Assembly (NCBI GenBank): GCA_012513225.1
Contig: JAAZCQ010000003.1
Location: 1 to 64,000, forward strand
Reading direction: 5' to 3'
Length of the DNA stretch: 64,000 nucleotides
Source of the DNA: Erysipelotrichaceae bacterium
Lineage (GTDB): Bacteria; Bacillota_I; Bacilli_A; Erysipelotrichales; Erysipelotrichaceae
The notes under the pieces are model-generated. The model was not told the DNA's origin and did no database searches. It saw only the letters and a program-made list of their open reading frames with translations. Position 1 is the first letter of the stretch; every line of letters begins with the position of its first letter. Position numbers and translations under genes: made by a program. Shown here in pieces: positions 17,377 to 28,497 of this stretch.

Positions 17377-17684
17377 AATGAGATCTCCTCTTTTTTATAA
17401 TAGGATTTTCAACTTTTTGTGTTCATAGTTATATACTAACACCAAAATATATAATAACAAAAGGTAATATAACCAATTGTGATAAAGAACCTCTTTTACC
17501 TACTTCAACATTTCATCCTTCTTTATATTGTTTGATAACTTCTAATCTTTCTACGAAAGTCATTTTTTCATGAAAACAAAATGATTCATATCTTTTAGCC
17601 TTTTATAATGTTCTAGAGCCCTTTAGACATTTTGAAAGCTTTAAAATCCAATTAAATACAGTTTTTTTATCTTTCTTCCCATAT
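17377..17684. other. Non-coding stretch with a possible coding relic
   Basis: No intact gene. On the minus strand around 17490-17590 the frame KAKRYESFCFHEKMTFVERL and EVIKQYKEG looks like an eroded protein end but is cut by stops, and I cannot name it. The segment 17635-17663 resembles 14342-14372 (shared GAAAGCTT and ATTAAATACAGT). This stretch must also hold the serpin promoter, but no convincing -35/-10 pair was found. Confidence 0.35.
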
Positions 17685-17706
17685 AAAAAAGAGCTATAGC
17701 TCTTTT
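17685..17706 (-). terminator. Terminator of the leu-ilv operon
   Basis: Minus strand: an eight-base palindromic stem AAAAGAGC-TATA-GCTCTTTT whose last arm runs into six T. The 5' arm starts at the ilvA stop codon, so the operon ends right behind ilvA. Confidence 0.85.
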
Positions 17707-18913
17707 AATATGGGTTACGACTTAATACACAAAATCCATTCTTTTCTAAATCATCTTTAATTTCCTGAATTTGTGTGAAATTTCTTGTCTCCATCTTTAT
17801 TTTTAATATACAACTGTTTATATCAGTATTTTCTTCACCTTGATCATAAAATACACCAACAACGTTTCCACCATTAGAAGCAATAACTCTAGAAACACCT
17901 TCTAATTGACCTGGTTTATCCATTAAAGATATATAAAGATCACTTGTTCTACCACTACTTAATAAACCTCTATTAATAACTCTATTTAGTATATTAACAT
18001 CAATATTACCACCAGAAAGTATACAGCATACATTTTTATTATCAACTTCAACTTTCTTACTTAATAAGGCTGCAACACTAAGAGCACCTGCACCTTCACA
18101 AACAAGTTTTTGTTTTTCCATTAAAACTAAAATAGCAGTAGCAATTTCATCTTCACTTACTGTAACAATGTCATCAACATATTCACTAATATAATCATAA
18201 GTTAGTACACCCGGCATTTTTACAGCAACTCCATCCGCAAAAGTACTTACAACCTCAGTTTTTGTTCTCACTCCATTTTTTATAGAACAATACATTGAAG
18301 CAGCTCTTTCAGCTTGTACCCCTATTACCTTACATTCTGGTCTAAGTTGTTTAATCGCATAGGCAACACCACTAATTAAACCACCTCCACCAATAGGAAC
18401 TATAACAACATCAACATTGGGTAATTGATCAAGAACTTCAAGTCCTATAGTACCTTGACCTGCAATAATATCATCATCATCAAAAGGGTCAATAAAAGTT
18501 GCTCCAGCTTTTTTGCAATATTCTACTGCAGCATCATGAGATTCTGTATATGTTTCACCCACTAATTTAACATCTGCTCCATAGCTTTTAGTAGCCTCTA
18601 CCTTACTAATAGGTGCTCCATCAGGAATAAATATAGTAGCTTTAATATTATTCTTTTTAGAAGCTAAGGCAACTCCTTGTGCATGATTTCCAGCAGAACA
18701 AGCAACTATACCATTAGTAATCTCATCTTCTTTTAACTGACTAATCTTATAATAAGCTCCTCTAATCTTGAAAGAACCTGTCTTTTGAAGATTTTCACAT
18801 TTAAGGAAAATATTTCCTAAACTATCTATATTAAGCGCATTAATCATGTCAGTTTTATTTACTGCGTTTTTTAAAATAAATGCTGCATGATATATCTTAT
18901 CCAAAGTTAACAT
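17705..18913 (-). CDS. ilvA: Threonine ammonia-lyase (threonine dehydratase)
   Basis: PLP enzyme that converts threonine to 2-oxobutanoate, the first step toward isoleucine. The PLP lysine is K49 in SFKIRGAYYK, and the phosphate-binding loop GGGGLISG lies near 175. The C-terminal part (about 325-402) is an ACT-type regulatory domain. At 402 residues it is the shorter form, with one ACT unit, seen both in catabolic and biosynthetic roles. Its place as last gene of a complete leu-ilv operon argues for the biosynthetic role. Ten bases separate it from ilvD. Confidence 0.93.
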   Translation of the reverse strand: MLTLDKIYHAAFILKNAVNKTDMINALNIDSLGNIFLKCENLQKTGSFKIRGAYYKISQLKEDEITNGIVACSAGNHAQGVALASKKNNIKATIFIPDGAPISKVEATKSYGADVKLVGETYTESHDAAVEYCKKAGATFIDPFDDDDIIAGQGTIGLEVLDQLPNVDVVIVPIGGGGLISGVAYAIKQLRPECKVIGVQAERAASMYCSIKNGVRTKTEVVSTFADGVAVKMPGVLTYDYISEYVDDIVTVSEDEIATAILVLMEKQKLVCEGAGALSVAALLSKKVEVDNKNVCCILSGGNIDVNILNRVINRGLLSSGRTSDLYISLMDKPGQLEGVSRVIASNGGNVVGVFYDQGEENTDINSCILKIKMETRNFTQIQEIKDDLEKNGFCVLSRNPY

Positions 18914-18923
18914 ATTTTATCTC

Positions 18924-20585
18924 CTATTTTAAAACAGCTCCTTTATCAGCTCCTTGAACTAATTTTTGGTATCTATTTAAATAACCTTTGTACTCATTCT
19001 TTTTAAGTACAACATTCTTTTTTCTATCTTCTAATTCTTCATCACTAACAAGTAAATTAATACTATGATTAGGAATATCAATTTGAATTATATCTCCATC
19101 TTTTATTAAACCAACTTCACCATTTGCGGCAGCTTCAGGAGATATATGACCAATAGAAGCACCTCTACTAGCACCACTAAATCTACCATCAGTAATTAAA
19201 GCAACACTAGTATCAAGTTTCATTCCTGCAAGTGCACTTGTTGGATTTAACATTTCCCTCATACCAGGTCCACCTACTGGCCCTTCATATAAGATAACAA
19301 CAACATCACCACTTACAATTTTTCCGCCATAGATAGCTTCAATAGCGTCATCTTCACTATAGAAAACCTTTGCTTTACCTTCATGTTTTAACATTGATTC
19401 ATCTACAGCACTTCTTTTAACTACACAACCATTTTTTGCAATATTTCCAAATAATATTGCAATACCTCCAGTTTTACTATAAGGATTATAAACATTTCTA
19501 ATAACATTATAGTTTTTAACTTTTTGGTTTTTTAAATTTTCTTCAACTGTTTTACAAGTAGAAGTAATACAATCTTTATGAAGTAAATCTTTATCTAATA
19601 ATTGTTTTAAAACTGCACTAACTCCTCCAGCATGATATAGATCTTCCATATGATGAGGTCCAGCAGGAGCTAAATGACAAAGATTAGGTACTCTTTCACT
19701 TACCTCATTAAATTTATTTAAATCAAGATCCACTTCAGCCTCATTTGCTATTGCAAGAAGGTGTAAAACACTATTAGAAGAACAACCCAATGCCATATCA
19801 CATGCAATAGCGTTTTCAACAGATTTTTCATTAATGATATCTTTTATAGTAATATCATTTTTTAAAAGATCCATTATCTTCATACCAGCACTTTTTCCAA
19901 GCTGTATTCTTGCAGAATATACTGCAGGAATACTTCCATTACCAGGAAGTGCTAATCCAATTGCTTCACTTAAACAATTCATACTATTTGCGGTATACAT
20001 ACCAGCACAGCTACCACAACTAGGACAAACACTTTTTTCCATAATTTCTAGTTGTTCAGCGTTAATTAAATTTGCCTTAAATGCTCCAACTCCTTCAAAC
20101 ATAGTAGATAAACTTAAACTTCTATCATCCATATGTCCTGCAAGCATTGGTCCACCACTTACTAAAATAGTAGGTAAGTTTACTCTTAAAGCACCCATAA
20201 TCATTCCTGGTACTATTTTATCGCAATTTGGTACTAAAACTAATGCATCAAAACCATGAGCTATAGCCATTGTTTCAACACTATCGGCAATAAGTTCTCT
20301 ACTTGGTAAAGAATACTTCATTCCTATATGTCCCATTGCAATTCCATCACAAACTCCAATAGATGGAACCAGAATAGGTGTACCACCAGCCATAGAAACT
20401 CCAGTTTTAACAGCATCACTTAGTTTATCAAGCATCATATGCCCAGGAACAACTTCACTATAAGCAGAAATAACACCTACTAGTGGTCTATCTAGTTCTT
20501 CTTTTGTATAACCTAAAGCATAAAATAAACTTCTATTAGGAGCCCTTTCAGGGCCCCTAATAACTTTATCACTCGCTAATTTCAT
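18924..20585 (-). CDS. ilvD: Dihydroxy-acid dehydratase
   Basis: Iron-sulfur enzyme that dehydrates 2,3-dihydroxy-isovalerate and -methylvalerate to the 2-oxo acids in valine and isoleucine synthesis. Cluster and Mg sites are visible in [10 protein letters not shown] and [19 protein letters not shown]; the C-terminal [11 protein letters not shown] and GHISPEAA motifs are present. At 553 residues it is a normal full-length enzyme. It lies 12 bp behind ilvC. Its oxygen-sensitive cluster fits an anaerobic lifestyle but does not prove it. Confidence 0.97.
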   Translation of the reverse strand: MKLASDKVIRGPERAPNRSLFYALGYTKEELDRPLVGVISAYSEVVPGHMMLDKLSDAVKTGVSMAGGTPILVPSIGVCDGIAMGHIGMKYSLPSRELIADSVETMAIAHGFDALVLVPNCDKIVPGMIMGALRVNLPTILVSGGPMLAGHMDDRSLSLSTMFEGVGAFKANLINAEQLEIMEKSVCPSCGSCAGMYTANSMNCLSEAIGLALPGNGSIPAVYSARIQLGKSAGMKIMDLLKNDITIKDIINEKSVENAIACDMALGCSSNSVLHLLAIANEAEVDLDLNKFNEVSERVPNLCHLAPAGPHHMEDLYHAGGVSAVLKQLLDKDLLHKDCITSTCKTVEENLKNQKVKNYNVIRNVYNPYSKTGGIAILFGNIAKNGCVVKRSAVDESMLKHEGKAKVFYSEDDAIEAIYGGKIVSGDVVVILYEGPVGGPGMREMLNPTSALAGMKLDTSVALITDGRFSGASRGASIGHISPEAAANGEVGLIKDGDIIQIDIPNHSINLLVSDEELEDRKKNVVLKKNEYKGYLNRYQKLVQGADKGAVLK

Positions 20586-20597
20586 ATAATCACCTAT

Positions 20598-21605
<1,008 letters not shown>

Positions 21606-21614
21606 CTATACAAT

Positions 21615-22091
21615 TTATCTTGATAAGGCAGTAATGCCTGTTCTACACATTTCAACTATTTCAAATTCTTCAGCCATTGTTACAAAACCATCAATAGTAC
21701 TTGATTTTCCAGCTAATTGTATTACTACACTTCCTGGAGATAAATCTACTATTGAAGCTCTAAAGATATCCACAAAGTCTCTAATCTTACCTCTATTAGT
21801 TTCATCAGCTTTAATCTTTAGTAATAATAATTCTCTCATTACTGATTTTTCAGGTTCTAATACATATACATCTATTACTTCTTCTAATTTAGAAATTTGT
21901 TCAATAATATGATCTATATTAGCTTCATCACCTTTAGTAGTAATTGTAATTCTAGAAATACTATTATCATTTGTAGCCGATACAGTTAATGTATCAATAT
22001 TGTACCCTCTTCTACCTATAAGAGTTACAATTCTTGCCAAAACTCCATATGAGTTTCTAACTATTAAACTTAATACTTCTCTTTTTTCCAT
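21615..22091 (-). CDS. ilvN: Acetolactate synthase, small regulatory subunit
   Basis: Regulatory subunit that stimulates IlvB and gives it feedback control by valine. The N-terminal ACT domain reads VRNSYGVLARIVTLIGRRGYNI (about 11-32), and a second ACT-like C-terminal domain with ELLLLKIKAD follows. Length 158 aa is typical. It starts 9 bases behind ilvB, so the two subunits are made together. Confidence 0.95.
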   Translation of the reverse strand: MEKREVLSLIVRNSYGVLARIVTLIGRRGYNIDTLTVSATNDNSISRITITTKGDEANIDHIIEQISKLEEVIDVYVLEPEKSVMRELLLLKIKADETNRGKIRDFVDIFRASIVDLSPGSVVIQLAGKSSTIDGFVTMAEEFEIVEMCRTGITALSR

Positions 22092-22100
22092 ATTTTTCTC

Positions 22101-23762
22101 TCAATCCATTATTATTTCTTCTATAGTTTTTCCAGCAGGTATTAATGGAAGAACTCTCTCATCTCTATCAATCATACATTCAATAATTGCTGTATCAGGA
22201 TTTTCAAGAGCTTTTTTAAATGCATCTTCAAATTCAGCAAGATTTGTACAATGATATCCCTTTGCACCAAAAGCTTCAGCAAGCTTTAAGTAATCTGTTT
22301 TTCTAAATAAATCTGTTTCAGAAAATCTATCATCATAGAAATGATGTTGCCACTGCCTTACCATTCCTAATGATTTATTATTAAATAACACTGTAATAAT
22401 TTTAATACCATGATTCACTGAAGTAATAACTTCATTTAAATTCATATTGAATGATCCATCACCCGTAATATGAATAACATCCTTATCTTTATTAGCAATC
22501 TTAGCACCAAGTGCTGCTCCATAACCAAATCCCATAGTACCAAGGCCACCACTAGTAACAAAATGTCTAGATTTAACTCTACCGTTATATTGTGCTGCCC
22601 ACATTTGATGTTGTCCTACATCTGTAACAATAATTCCATCTTCACCAATATTATCAGAAATTGTTTTAAGAATTTGATGAGGTCTTAATATACTATCATC
22701 ATCTTTAGGAATATAATCTTTCTTTTTCCATTCTTCAATTTGTTCTAACCATGGTTTTCTTTCTTTATATTCAACATGTTCAATTAATTGAGTAAGAATA
22801 TCTTTAACATCACCAACTAAGCTGTAATCAACATAAACATTTTTATTAATTTCACTAGCATCAATATCTATATGAACAATTTTTGCGTTTTTCGCGAATT
22901 TTTTTACATTTGATGCAACTCTATCATCAAATCTAACGCCTAAAGCTAGAAGTACATCACTATGATCAATTGCTAGATTTGATGTAGCAGTCCCATGCAT
23001 TCCAACCATACCAAGATTTAGTTTTTCTTCATATCCTAGTACTCCTGCAGCCATTAGTGTGTAAGTTGCAGGAATATTAGCCTTTTCAACAAACTCTCTT
23101 AATACTTGTGATGCTTCAGAAGCAACAATACCTCCACCACAATAAACAACAGGTCTTTTTGCATTATTAATTAATTTTGCAACTTTATCAATCATTTCAG
23201 AATTGTCATATTTTTTTGGAATTATCTCTTGTATTTCTACTGGTTTATATTCTGCTTTTTTCATTGTTATATCTTTTGGTAAATCTATTAATACTGGTCC
23301 TTTTCTACCACTATTAGCAATCCTAAATGCTTCTCTAACAGTGTTTGCAAGTTCATTAACATCTCTTACCACAAAGTTATGTTTTGTGATTGGCATTGTA
23401 ACACCAGTAATATATGTTTCTTGAAAACTATCTTTACCAATTAAATTTGTAGAAACATTTCCCGTTATAAACACTGTAGGAACACTATCCAAATAAGCAT
23501 CCGCAATACCAGTAACTAAATTGGTAGCACCTGGTCCACTAGTAGCTATTGCAACTCCTACTTTACCAGTAGTTTTTGCATAGCCTTCTGCTGCATGAGC
23601 TGCTCCTTGTTCATGACAAGTAATCACATGGTTAATTTCATCCTTATGATGATATAGTGCATCATATATTTCCAAAACAGCTCCTCCAGGAAAACCAAAC
23701 ACTACATCAACACCTTGTTCAACTAAAGTTTTTACAAGTATATCTGCGCCTCTAAGCATCAT
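22101..23762 (-). CDS. ilvB: Acetolactate synthase, large catalytic subunit
   Basis: TPP-dependent enzyme that condenses pyruvate with pyruvate or 2-oxobutanoate. The catalytic Glu is in CHEQGAAHAAEGYA (about 49-62); the TPP/Mg motif GDGSFNMN with the following NN (LFNNKSLG) is near 435-465; a central FAD-type domain lies between. The 553 residues are full-length. The start overlaps the leuD stop by four bases (ATGA), so it is coupled to the leu genes. Biosynthetic AHAS is favoured over catabolic AlsS because ilvN follows. Confidence 0.97.
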   Translation of the reverse strand: MMLRGADILVKTLVEQGVDVVFGFPGGAVLEIYDALYHHKDEINHVITCHEQGAAHAAEGYAKTTGKVGVAIATSGPGATNLVTGIADAYLDSVPTVFITGNVSTNLIGKDSFQETYITGVTMPITKHNFVVRDVNELANTVREAFRIANSGRKGPVLIDLPKDITMKKAEYKPVEIQEIIPKKYDNSEMIDKVAKLINNAKRPVVYCGGGIVASEASQVLREFVEKANIPATYTLMAAGVLGYEEKLNLGMVGMHGTATSNLAIDHSDVLLALGVRFDDRVASNVKKFAKNAKIVHIDIDASEINKNVYVDYSLVGDVKDILTQLIEHVEYKERKPWLEQIEEWKKKDYIPKDDDSILRPHQILKTISDNIGEDGIIVTDVGQHQMWAAQYNGRVKSRHFVTSGGLGTMGFGYGAALGAKIANKDKDVIHITGDGSFNMNLNEVITSVNHGIKIITVLFNNKSLGMVRQWQHHFYDDRFSETDLFRKTDYLKLAEAFGAKGYHCTNLAEFEDAFKKALENPDTAIIECMIDRDERVLPLIPAGKTIEEIIMD

Positions 23763-24334
23763 ATTCCTTCACCCCTACTTTCATATTCTTTTATTAAATC
23801 CTCATACACTAATGTTTCATCAATAAAGTCTACACCTTTTAATAATCTTTCTTTATTGACTTGTGGTACATCAAACAAAATATCTTTTTCTTTTGTTTTA
23901 ATAAGCTGTTGTTTTAAATCTACTACTATTTCTTCATCAAGACTTGCAAGATAGTCTCTAACATCTTTATCTACAATTATCGCAAGTAGTCCATTACTAT
24001 ACCAGTTATTAATAAATATATCAGAGAAACCTAAGGCAATGATTACCTTAATACCAACATCTTTTAGTGCCCATGCTGCATGTTCTCTTGAAGAACCACA
24101 TCCAAAGTTATTACCACTTATCAATATTTGTAAACCTTTGTTTTCTTCTTTATTTAATTCAAAGTCTTTTATTTTTTCTCCTTTAGAATCATATCTCCAA
24201 GGATGAAATGCATTTTCTTTAAATCCTGTTCTAGAAATTGTTTTTAAGAATTGTTTTGGAATAATTATGTCAGTATCTATATTGTCATTTAATATTTTTA
24301 TAGCTTTACTTTTTACAATATCAAACTTCTCCAT
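23759..24334 (-). CDS. leuD: 3-isopropylmalate dehydratase, small subunit
   Basis: Swivelling domain of isopropylmalate isomerase, which works with LeuC. It has IDTDIIIPKQFLK near the N-terminus and FGCGSSREHAAWAL (about 77-90), which positions substrate. At 191 residues it lies between the shorter archaeal-type and longer enteric forms. The start overlaps leuC by 14 bp. Confidence 0.95.
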   Translation of the reverse strand: MEKFDIVKSKAIKILNDNIDTDIIIPKQFLKTISRTGFKENAFHPWRYDSKGEKIKDFELNKEENKGLQILISGNNFGCGSSREHAAWALKDVGIKVIIALGFSDIFINNWYSNGLLAIIVDKDVRDYLASLDEEIVVDLKQQLIKTKEKDILFDVPQVNKERLLKGVDFIDETLVYEDLIKEYESRGEGI

Positions 24335-25709
24335 AATATTCCTCCTTACTAATATCTACAACCTTACCATATATAGCACTTGCTGCCGCAGTTGCAGGTG
24401 ATGCTAGGTGTGTTCTTGAATTTGCTCCTTGTCTTCCTTCAAAATTTCTATTGCTTGAAGAAATACAATGTGCATAAGGTTTAACTAAGTCAGGATTCAT
24501 TCCTAAACAACTAGAACACCCTGGTAATCTAAATTCAAATCCGGCTTTTATAAATTCATCTTTAATTCCACTTTCAATCGCTTTATTGTATACAGCCATT
24601 GAGCCTGGTACTATTATTGCTTTTATACCTTCTTTAACTTTCTTTCCTTTTATTACTTTATATGCTTCTAATAGATCACTATATCTTCCATTAGTACAAG
24701 ATCCTATAAATACTTCTTCTACTGGAATATCAACTGCATCCATACCTGGTTTTAAATCCATATAAGAATATGCTTTAGCATGTATTTCATCAATACTTTC
24801 AGGTAATTTTTCATCTACACTTACACATAAGCTAGGATTAGTTCCCCAAGTTATTTGTGGTTTTAGATTTGTTACATCTAAAGTAATTATCTTGTCATAA
24901 TCTGATTCATTATCTGTATATAATGTTTTAGATTCTTCAACAATTTTTTCATATAGCTCATCATTCATATATTTTGTATTTTTTAGATAATCAAGAGTCT
25001 TTTGATCTGGTTTAATCATTCCTACTTTTGCCCCTGCTTCTATTGCCATATTACATATAGTCATTCTTTCATCCATACTCATATTTTCTATAGTATCTCC
25101 ATAGAATTCAGCAGCACAATTATTACCTATAGATACTCCATATTTTCTTATTAGAGCTAGTATTACATCTTTTGCATAAACTCCTTTATTTAATTTTCCA
25201 GTTATTTTTATTCCTAAATTTTTTAATTTTTTATTCCATATTGTTTGAGTTGCTAGTACATGTTCTACTTCTGATGTTCCTATGCCAAATGCTAAAGCAC
25301 CAAATGCTCCATGGGTTGCAGTATGACTATCACCACAAACAATGGTATTTCCTGGAAGAGTTAAGCCTAATTCTGGTCCAATAATATGTACAATTCCATT
25401 ATCATTATGGTCCATATCAACTAATTTAATGCCATACTCTTCACAGTTTTTCTTTAATGCATCTAATTGCATTTTTGCTAGTTCATCTACAATATTTTCT
25501 CTTTCCTTTTTTGTAGTAGGAGTATTATGATCCATTGTTCCAAATGTCTTATCAGCTCTTCTTACTTTTCTATTGGAAAGTTTTAATCCTTCAAATGCTT
25601 GTGGAGATGTTATTTCATGAATATAGTGTCTATCTATATAAATAAGTAATAGTTCACCATCTTGTTTTATTATGTGTTTATTTAATACTTTTTCATATAA
25701 TGTACTCAT
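24321..25709 (-). CDS. leuC: 3-isopropylmalate dehydratase, large subunit
   Basis: Aconitase-family [4Fe-4S] subunit that interconverts 2- and 3-isopropylmalate. Cluster cysteines are visible in FIGSCTNGRYSDL and in the GCSSCLGMNPD motif; the early VCGDSHTATHGAFG segment is also diagnostic. The 462 residues are close to the usual bacterial LeuC length. It overlaps leuB by 17 bp and leuD by 14 bp, tight packing that favours coordinated synthesis. Confidence 0.96.
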   Translation of the reverse strand: MSTLYEKVLNKHIIKQDGELLLIYIDRHYIHEITSPQAFEGLKLSNRKVRRADKTFGTMDHNTPTTKKERENIVDELAKMQLDALKKNCEEYGIKLVDMDHNDNGIVHIIGPELGLTLPGNTIVCGDSHTATHGAFGALAFGIGTSEVEHVLATQTIWNKKLKNLGIKITGKLNKGVYAKDVILALIRKYGVSIGNNCAAEFYGDTIENMSMDERMTICNMAIEAGAKVGMIKPDQKTLDYLKNTKYMNDELYEKIVEESKTLYTDNESDYDKIITLDVTNLKPQITWGTNPSLCVSVDEKLPESIDEIHAKAYSYMDLKPGMDAVDIPVEEVFIGSCTNGRYSDLLEAYKVIKGKKVKEGIKAIIVPGSMAVYNKAIESGIKDEFIKAGFEFRLPGCSSCLGMNPDLVKPYAHCISSSNRNFEGRQGANSRTHLASPATAAASAIYGKVVDISKEEYYGEV

Positions 25710-26763
25710 GTTTCACCTCCTGTATTTTTTCAATTAATTTATTTGTCCAATCAGTTGTAGACAAATAATTTTCATTATCTAAATCTTTTGTATAATAGCC
25801 TTCATTTAATACTCTATCTATACAATCATCTATTAAATTACTTAAATTGTCTTGATCAAATGAATATCTAAGCATCATACTCATTGAACTTATCATCGCA
25901 ATTGGATTTGCAATGTTTAATCCAGCAATATCTGGTGCTGAACCATGTGCTGGTTCATATAGAGAAATACCAGTTTCACTAAAGCTACTTGATGCAAGTA
26001 AGCCTAATGAGCCTCCTAGAACACTTGCTTCATCACTTAATATATCTCCAAATAAATTTGAAGTTACAATTACATCAAATGAAGATGGTTTTGTTATTAA
26101 CTCCATTGCCATTGCATCTACATATCTATGTTCTAAAGTAACATCAGGATAATTTTTTGATACATCTATTGAAATTTTTCTAAATAACTTAGAACTTGCT
26201 AGAACATTTGCTTTATCAACTGAAGTGACTTTTTTATTTCTTTTTGATGCTATTTTAAATGCGTAATCTACTATTCTAGTTATTTCTTTTTTGTTGTATC
26301 TCATAGTATCATATGCTTCTTCATCACTGTAGAATCTTGGTTCTCCAAAGTAAATTCCACTTGATAATTCTCTTACTATTACAAGATCACTTCCTTTAAC
26401 TATTTCTGGTTTTAGTGGTGATAATGATAATAGACTATCACTTACTTTTAATGGTCTTATATTTGCATAAAGATTTAAGTATTTTCTTAATTCTAGTAAT
26501 CCTTGTTCTGGTCTTACTGGTGCACTATCATATTTTGATGAACCTATACATGCAAGTAATACTGCATCTGCATTATTTAGTTTTTCTTTTAGATCATTTG
26601 TAAATGGTTCACCATGTTTATCAATTGATACTCCACCAAAATCTTCAAATAATAATTCGTATTCAAAATTAAAATCTTTACTAATGGATCTTAGAACCTT
26701 AATACTACTATCCATGATTTCTGGTCCAATTCCATCTCCTTTTAAGCATATAATTTTATTCAT
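25693..26763 (-). CDS. leuB: 3-isopropylmalate dehydrogenase
   Basis: NAD-dependent beta-decarboxylating dehydrogenase of leucine synthesis. It shows GDGIGPEIM (9-17), the substrate-binding RPEQGLLELRK segment, the YFGEPR motif, the DKANVL catalytic Lys region, SNLFGDILSDE for metal binding, and GSAPDIAG for NAD. The 356 residues are normal. Seven bases separate it from leuA. Confidence 0.96.
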   Translation of the reverse strand: MNKIICLKGDGIGPEIMDSSIKVLRSISKDFNFEYELLFEDFGGVSIDKHGEPFTNDLKEKLNNADAVLLACIGSSKYDSAPVRPEQGLLELRKYLNLYANIRPLKVSDSLLSLSPLKPEIVKGSDLVIVRELSSGIYFGEPRFYSDEEAYDTMRYNKKEITRIVDYAFKIASKRNKKVTSVDKANVLASSKLFRKISIDVSKNYPDVTLEHRYVDAMAMELITKPSSFDVIVTSNLFGDILSDEASVLGGSLGLLASSSFSETGISLYEPAHGSAPDIAGLNIANPIAMISSMSMMLRYSFDQDNLSNLIDDCIDRVLNEGYYTKDLDNENYLSTTDWTNKLIEKIQEVKHEYII

Positions 26764-26770
26764 TTTTCAC

Positions 26771-28267
26771 CTATATTCCAAATTTATTTATACCTTGTAC
26801 ATAAGCTTGTATAGAAGCTTTTATAATATCTAAGTCTAAGCCAGAAGTTGATATTTCATTATCACCTAATTTAAGTAATACTTTTGCTTCTCCTAGTGCG
26901 TTAGATAAACTTGATACTGCATTTATTTCAAAATCTAATACTTCTATTTCTTTATCGACAATACTATTTAATGCATTAAATGCTGCATCTATTTGTCCAT
27001 TACCTATAGCTCTTTTAGTTATTAAATCATTTCCATGTAATATGTTTAAATAAACAGTTGCTGTTCCATCATCATTATTTGAACTTGTATAACTATGAAA
27101 TTTATAATTTTCATTATATGGTAGTTCTCCTACTAAAGATGTAATATCATCTATTGTTACATATTTCTTTTTGTCAGTTAATTCTTTAAACTTAATAAAA
27201 TATTTTTGAATTTCTTCTTCTTCCATTTCAAATCCATGTTGTTTTAGAAAAGCATTAAATGCATGTCTTCCTGAGTGTTTTCCTAAAACTAAACCGTTAT
27301 TTTTTGGAATTCCTACTTTATCAGGATTCATAATTTCATATGTTTCTCTATTCTTTAATATTCCATCTTGATGAATTCCTGATTCATGTAAGAAGCAATT
27401 TTCTCCTACTACTGATTTATTTTTTGCAATACTTACACCAGTAATTGCGGAAATTAATTTAGATGTTTTATATATTTCTGTAGTGACTATATTAGTTGTA
27501 ACATTATAGTAATTTGATCTTGTATCTAATATCATTGCAATTTCTTCTAGTGATGAATTTCCAGCTCTTTCTCCAATTCCATTTACTGTACATTCAACTT
27601 GTCTAGCTCCTGCTTTTACTCCTGATAAAGCATTTGCTGTTGATATACCTAAATCATCATGACAGTGTACTGAGAAAGTAGCCTTATCTGAGTTTTTAGT
27701 ATTAGTTATAACATAGTTCAATAAATCATAGTATTCATTTGGTTGTGCATATCCTACAGTATCTGGAACATTGATAGTAGTCGCTCCTGCTTCAATTACT
27801 TTTTCAAATATTTCTACTAAGAAATCTTTATCACTTCTACTAGCATCTTCTGCGGAAAATTGAATATCATCCACTAATGTTTTTGCATAAGCTACCATTT
27901 CAACTGCTTTTTCAACACATTGTTCTTTACTCATTTTAAGCTTGTATTTTAAGTGAATATCACTTGTTGCTATAAATACATGTATTCTTGGATGTTTTGC
28001 GTTAATTAAAGCTTCTGCAGCCCTATCAATATCTTTTTTGTTGCATCTTGCTAAAGCGCATACAGTTACATTTTCTACAGCCTCACTTACTGCTTTAACA
28101 GCTTCATAGTCTCCATCACTTGATATAGGAAATCCAGCTTCTATAATGTCTACACCGAGTTTTTCGAGTTGTTTAGCAATCATGACCTTATCATTCATGT
28201 TTAGACTAACTCTAGGGGTTTGTTCTCCATCTCTTAATGTAGTATCAAATATCTTAACTTTTTCCAT
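26771..28267 (-). CDS. leuA: 2-isopropylmalate synthase
   Basis: First enzyme of leucine synthesis; condenses acetyl-CoA with 2-oxoisovalerate. It has DTTLRDGEQTPRVSL (9-23), metal-binding HCHDDLGIS (about 200-208), and GNSSLEE near 238-244. The C-terminal third (about 370-498) is the LeuA dimerisation/leucine-sensing domain, so feedback control by leucine is likely. The 498 residues are the usual length. It is the first structural gene of the operon, directly behind the attenuator leader described below, so its expression should follow branched-chain aminoacyl-tRNA supply. Confidence 0.96.
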   Translation of the reverse strand: MEKVKIFDTTLRDGEQTPRVSLNMNDKVMIAKQLEKLGVDIIEAGFPISSDGDYEAVKAVSEAVENVTVCALARCNKKDIDRAAEALINAKHPRIHVFIATSDIHLKYKLKMSKEQCVEKAVEMVAYAKTLVDDIQFSAEDASRSDKDFLVEIFEKVIEAGATTINVPDTVGYAQPNEYYDLLNYVITNTKNSDKATFSVHCHDDLGISTANALSGVKAGARQVECTVNGIGERAGNSSLEEIAMILDTRSNYYNVTTNIVTTEIYKTSKLISAITGVSIAKNKSVVGENCFLHESGIHQDGILKNRETYEIMNPDKVGIPKNNGLVLGKHSGRHAFNAFLKQHGFEMEEEEIQKYFIKFKELTDKKKYVTIDDITSLVGELPYNENYKFHSYTSSNNDDGTATVYLNILHGNDLITKRAIGNGQIDAAFNALNSIVDKEIEVLDFEINAVSSLSNALGEAKVLLKLGDNEISTSGLDLDIIKASIQAYVQGINKFGI

Positions 28268-28301
28268 ACAATTTTCCTTTCCTTTATTTGTATAAAAATA
28301 A

Positions 28302-28347
28302 AAACCTTAACAATCAGCTATCTTATTCAAGCTAATTGCCAAGGTTT
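28302..28347 (-). terminator. Attenuator (regulated terminator) of the leu-ilv operon
   Basis: Minus strand: an 18-bp fully paired stem (arms 28330-28347 and 28302-28319, three G-U pairs) with a 10-base loop, followed by a T-rich run. It lies after the leader peptide and 34 bases before leuA, so it ends transcripts early unless prevented. Part of its 5' arm and loop is also complementary to the end of the leader-peptide gene. Confidence 0.9.
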
Positions 28348-28397
28348 ATAAACAAACTACTTAACTATACCTACCTAATTCTACCCTTCTTGAATAA
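28323..28397 (-). promoter_or_regulatory. Antiterminator pairing of the leu-ilv leader
   Basis: The RNA segment UUAUUCAAG (28389-28397), which lies in the last codons of the leader peptide gene, is perfectly complementary to CUUGAAUAA (28323-28331) in the loop and inner stem of the terminator. If a ribosome stalls earlier on the Ile/Leu/Val codons this segment is free to pair and break the terminator; if the ribosome reaches the stop codon it covers the segment and the terminator forms. The logic is that of enterobacterial ilv/leu attenuators. Confidence 0.75.
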
Positions 28398-28476
28398 TAT
28401 AATATGATTGCATGACTAACAGAACTATTACTAGAACTAGGAGAATAATAATAATGTTAACTAAACAATTTGTCAT
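28381..28476 (-). CDS. Ile/Leu/Val-rich leader peptide of the leu-ilv operon
   Basis: A 31-codon reading frame with ATG at 28476 and TAG at 28381, preceded by AAGGTGG five bases upstream. The peptide begins MTNCLVN, then has 14 branched-chain residues in a row (residues 8-21, IIIILLVLVIVLLV), and ends MQSYYIIQEG; 18 of 31 residues are Ile, Leu or Val. It sits between a promoter and the attenuator hairpin of leuA. The peptide itself need have no function: its translation speed senses all three charged tRNA pools. No T-box element, the common device for these genes in Bacillota, is visible here. Confidence 0.88.
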   Translation of the reverse strand: MTNCLVNIIIILLVLVIVLLVMQSYYIIQEG

Positions 28477-28497
28477 ACGTCCACCTTATTGTTGAAA

